Source: Tupaia tana (lineage: Eukaryota > Chordata > Mammalia > Scandentia > Tupaiidae). From it: a stretch of DNA of 64,000 bases. Below are positions 63,655 to 64,000 of the stretch, one piece after another. The position numbers and the translations under genes were made by a program. Where the stretch lies: contig JAKSZU010000003.1 in assembly GCA_026018925.1 (NCBI GenBank), positions 186,788,005-186,852,004 on the forward strand, given 5' to 3'. Positions within the stretch are counted from its first letter, which is position 1; every line of letters starts with the position of its first letter. The notes under the pieces are model-generated. The model saw only the letters and a program-made list of their open reading frames with translations. It ran no database searches and was not told the origin of the DNA.

Positions 63655-64000
63655 CTGGAGGCCCACTTTTTCACAGGTGACATCTTCTCATGTTCTGACA
63701 TGGTGGATGGTGGAAGACACAAGAGAGCCCTCACATCTCTCTGACTCTCTCTTTTTTTAGACAGGGTCTCAGTGTCATGCTCCTTCATCTCAGTCTTTCA
63801 GCTGGGGCTACAAACACATGCCAACACACTCAGCTCTTTTTTAGATTAGGTCTTACTATATCACCCAGGTCAGCCTTGAGCTTACTATCCTCCTTCCTTA
63901 GCCTCCCAAGTCACTAGGATTATAGGTGTGTACCACAATGCTCAGTAGGGTCTGTTTTATATGGGCACTAAAACCATTCATGAGGGCTCTATTCTCATGA
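63655..64000 (-). mobile_element. MLT1-like LTR, cut by window edge, with nested 7SL SINE
   Basis: Antisense: 'tgttctgacatggtggatgg' on the left of the SINE; 'tatatgggcactaaaaccat' and 'catgagggctctattctcat' on its right, in MLT1 order. Confidence 0.72.
63757..63948 (-). mobile_element. 7SL-derived dimer SINE (Alu/Tu-II-like)
   Basis: On the minus strand: 'cattgtggtacacacctata', 'gacttgggaggctaagg', 'tgacctgggtgatatagtaa' (first unit), then 'gtgttggcatgtgtttgtag' and 'cactgagaccctgtcta' (second unit). Two 7SL-like units joined by an A-rich linker. No tRNA-like head is visible, so it may be 5'-truncated. Confidence 0.78.

Noticed and set aside
1-64000. Colugo (Dermoptera) as the source, from the abundant tRNA-derived SINEs
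   Set aside because: The CYN SINEs of colugo, as I recall them, have a different tRNA-Ile-type head, and the tRNA-7SL hybrids seen here fit tree shrew better. Not excluded without a database search.

Overview
This window looks like gene-poor mammalian DNA, probably intergenic or deep intronic. It is crowded with retroelements and has no intact protein-coding gene. Open frames above 60 codons fall in repeats, simple repeats or their reverse strands. The only recognisable cellular gene is a dead processed copy of the histone chaperone ASF1B on the minus strand (about 26496-28113), with poly(A) tail and target-site duplication (TSD).

Organism: most likely a tree shrew (Tupaia), by inference. 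Three SINE types coexist. (1) Very abundant tRNA-derived SINEs, often young. (2) Older tRNA-head plus 7SL (Alu-like) monomer hybrids at 20205-20420 and 59136-59326. (3) 7SL dimers at 52178-53390 and 63757-63948. From memory, this matches the Tu type III, I and II families of tree shrew. Colugo was considered and is less likely. A BLAST of the SINE head would settle it. In the entries, 'SINE-L' is the long tRNA SINE (about 250-280 bp: tRNA-like head, G+C-rich middle, pyrimidine stretch, end near 'ccctatagcaaaaacctctc', poly(A)). 'SINE-S' is the short form (about 170-210 bp: same head, then CT-rich stretch and a TAAA-rich tail). 'SINE-C' is an older variant with a 'cacagtggta' type head.

Layout. 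1-1110: minus-strand L1 5' part split by a SINE-S, which is itself split by a solo LTR. 1250-2570: more SINEs and a second, inverted solo LTR of the same family. 3100-13550: old MLT/MaLR-like LTRs, an L2 and MIR, each pierced by SINEs. 13550-17130: SINE clusters and an L2. 17145-23300: an old L1 carrying a nested younger L1 and about a dozen SINEs. 23300-26480: SINEs, an MLT-like LTR and an L2. 26481-28128: the ASF1B retropseudogene. 28740-34550: SINEs and hAT-like DNA transposons. 34550-46600: the least repetitive part, with L2, MIR, a hAT-like terminal-inverted-repeat element and a small CpG-rich patch. 46600-64000: dense SINEs, L1 3' ends, a third LTR, two short mariner-like palindromes and a 7SL dimer inside an MLT1-like LTR at the right edge.

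The genes do not form a pathway. The biology here is a layered record of retrotransposition: L2, MIR, MLT and hAT are oldest, then L1 and 7SL hybrids, then tRNA SINEs and solo LTRs. The most unusual items are SINEs that appear to have inserted as multimers (47989-48337 and 15010-15602), the LTR-in-SINE-in-L1 nest, and the related inverted LTRs with a variable 17-bp U3 repeat. Repeat names are from memory of consensus sequences; boundaries are good to a few bases only where a TSD is quoted.
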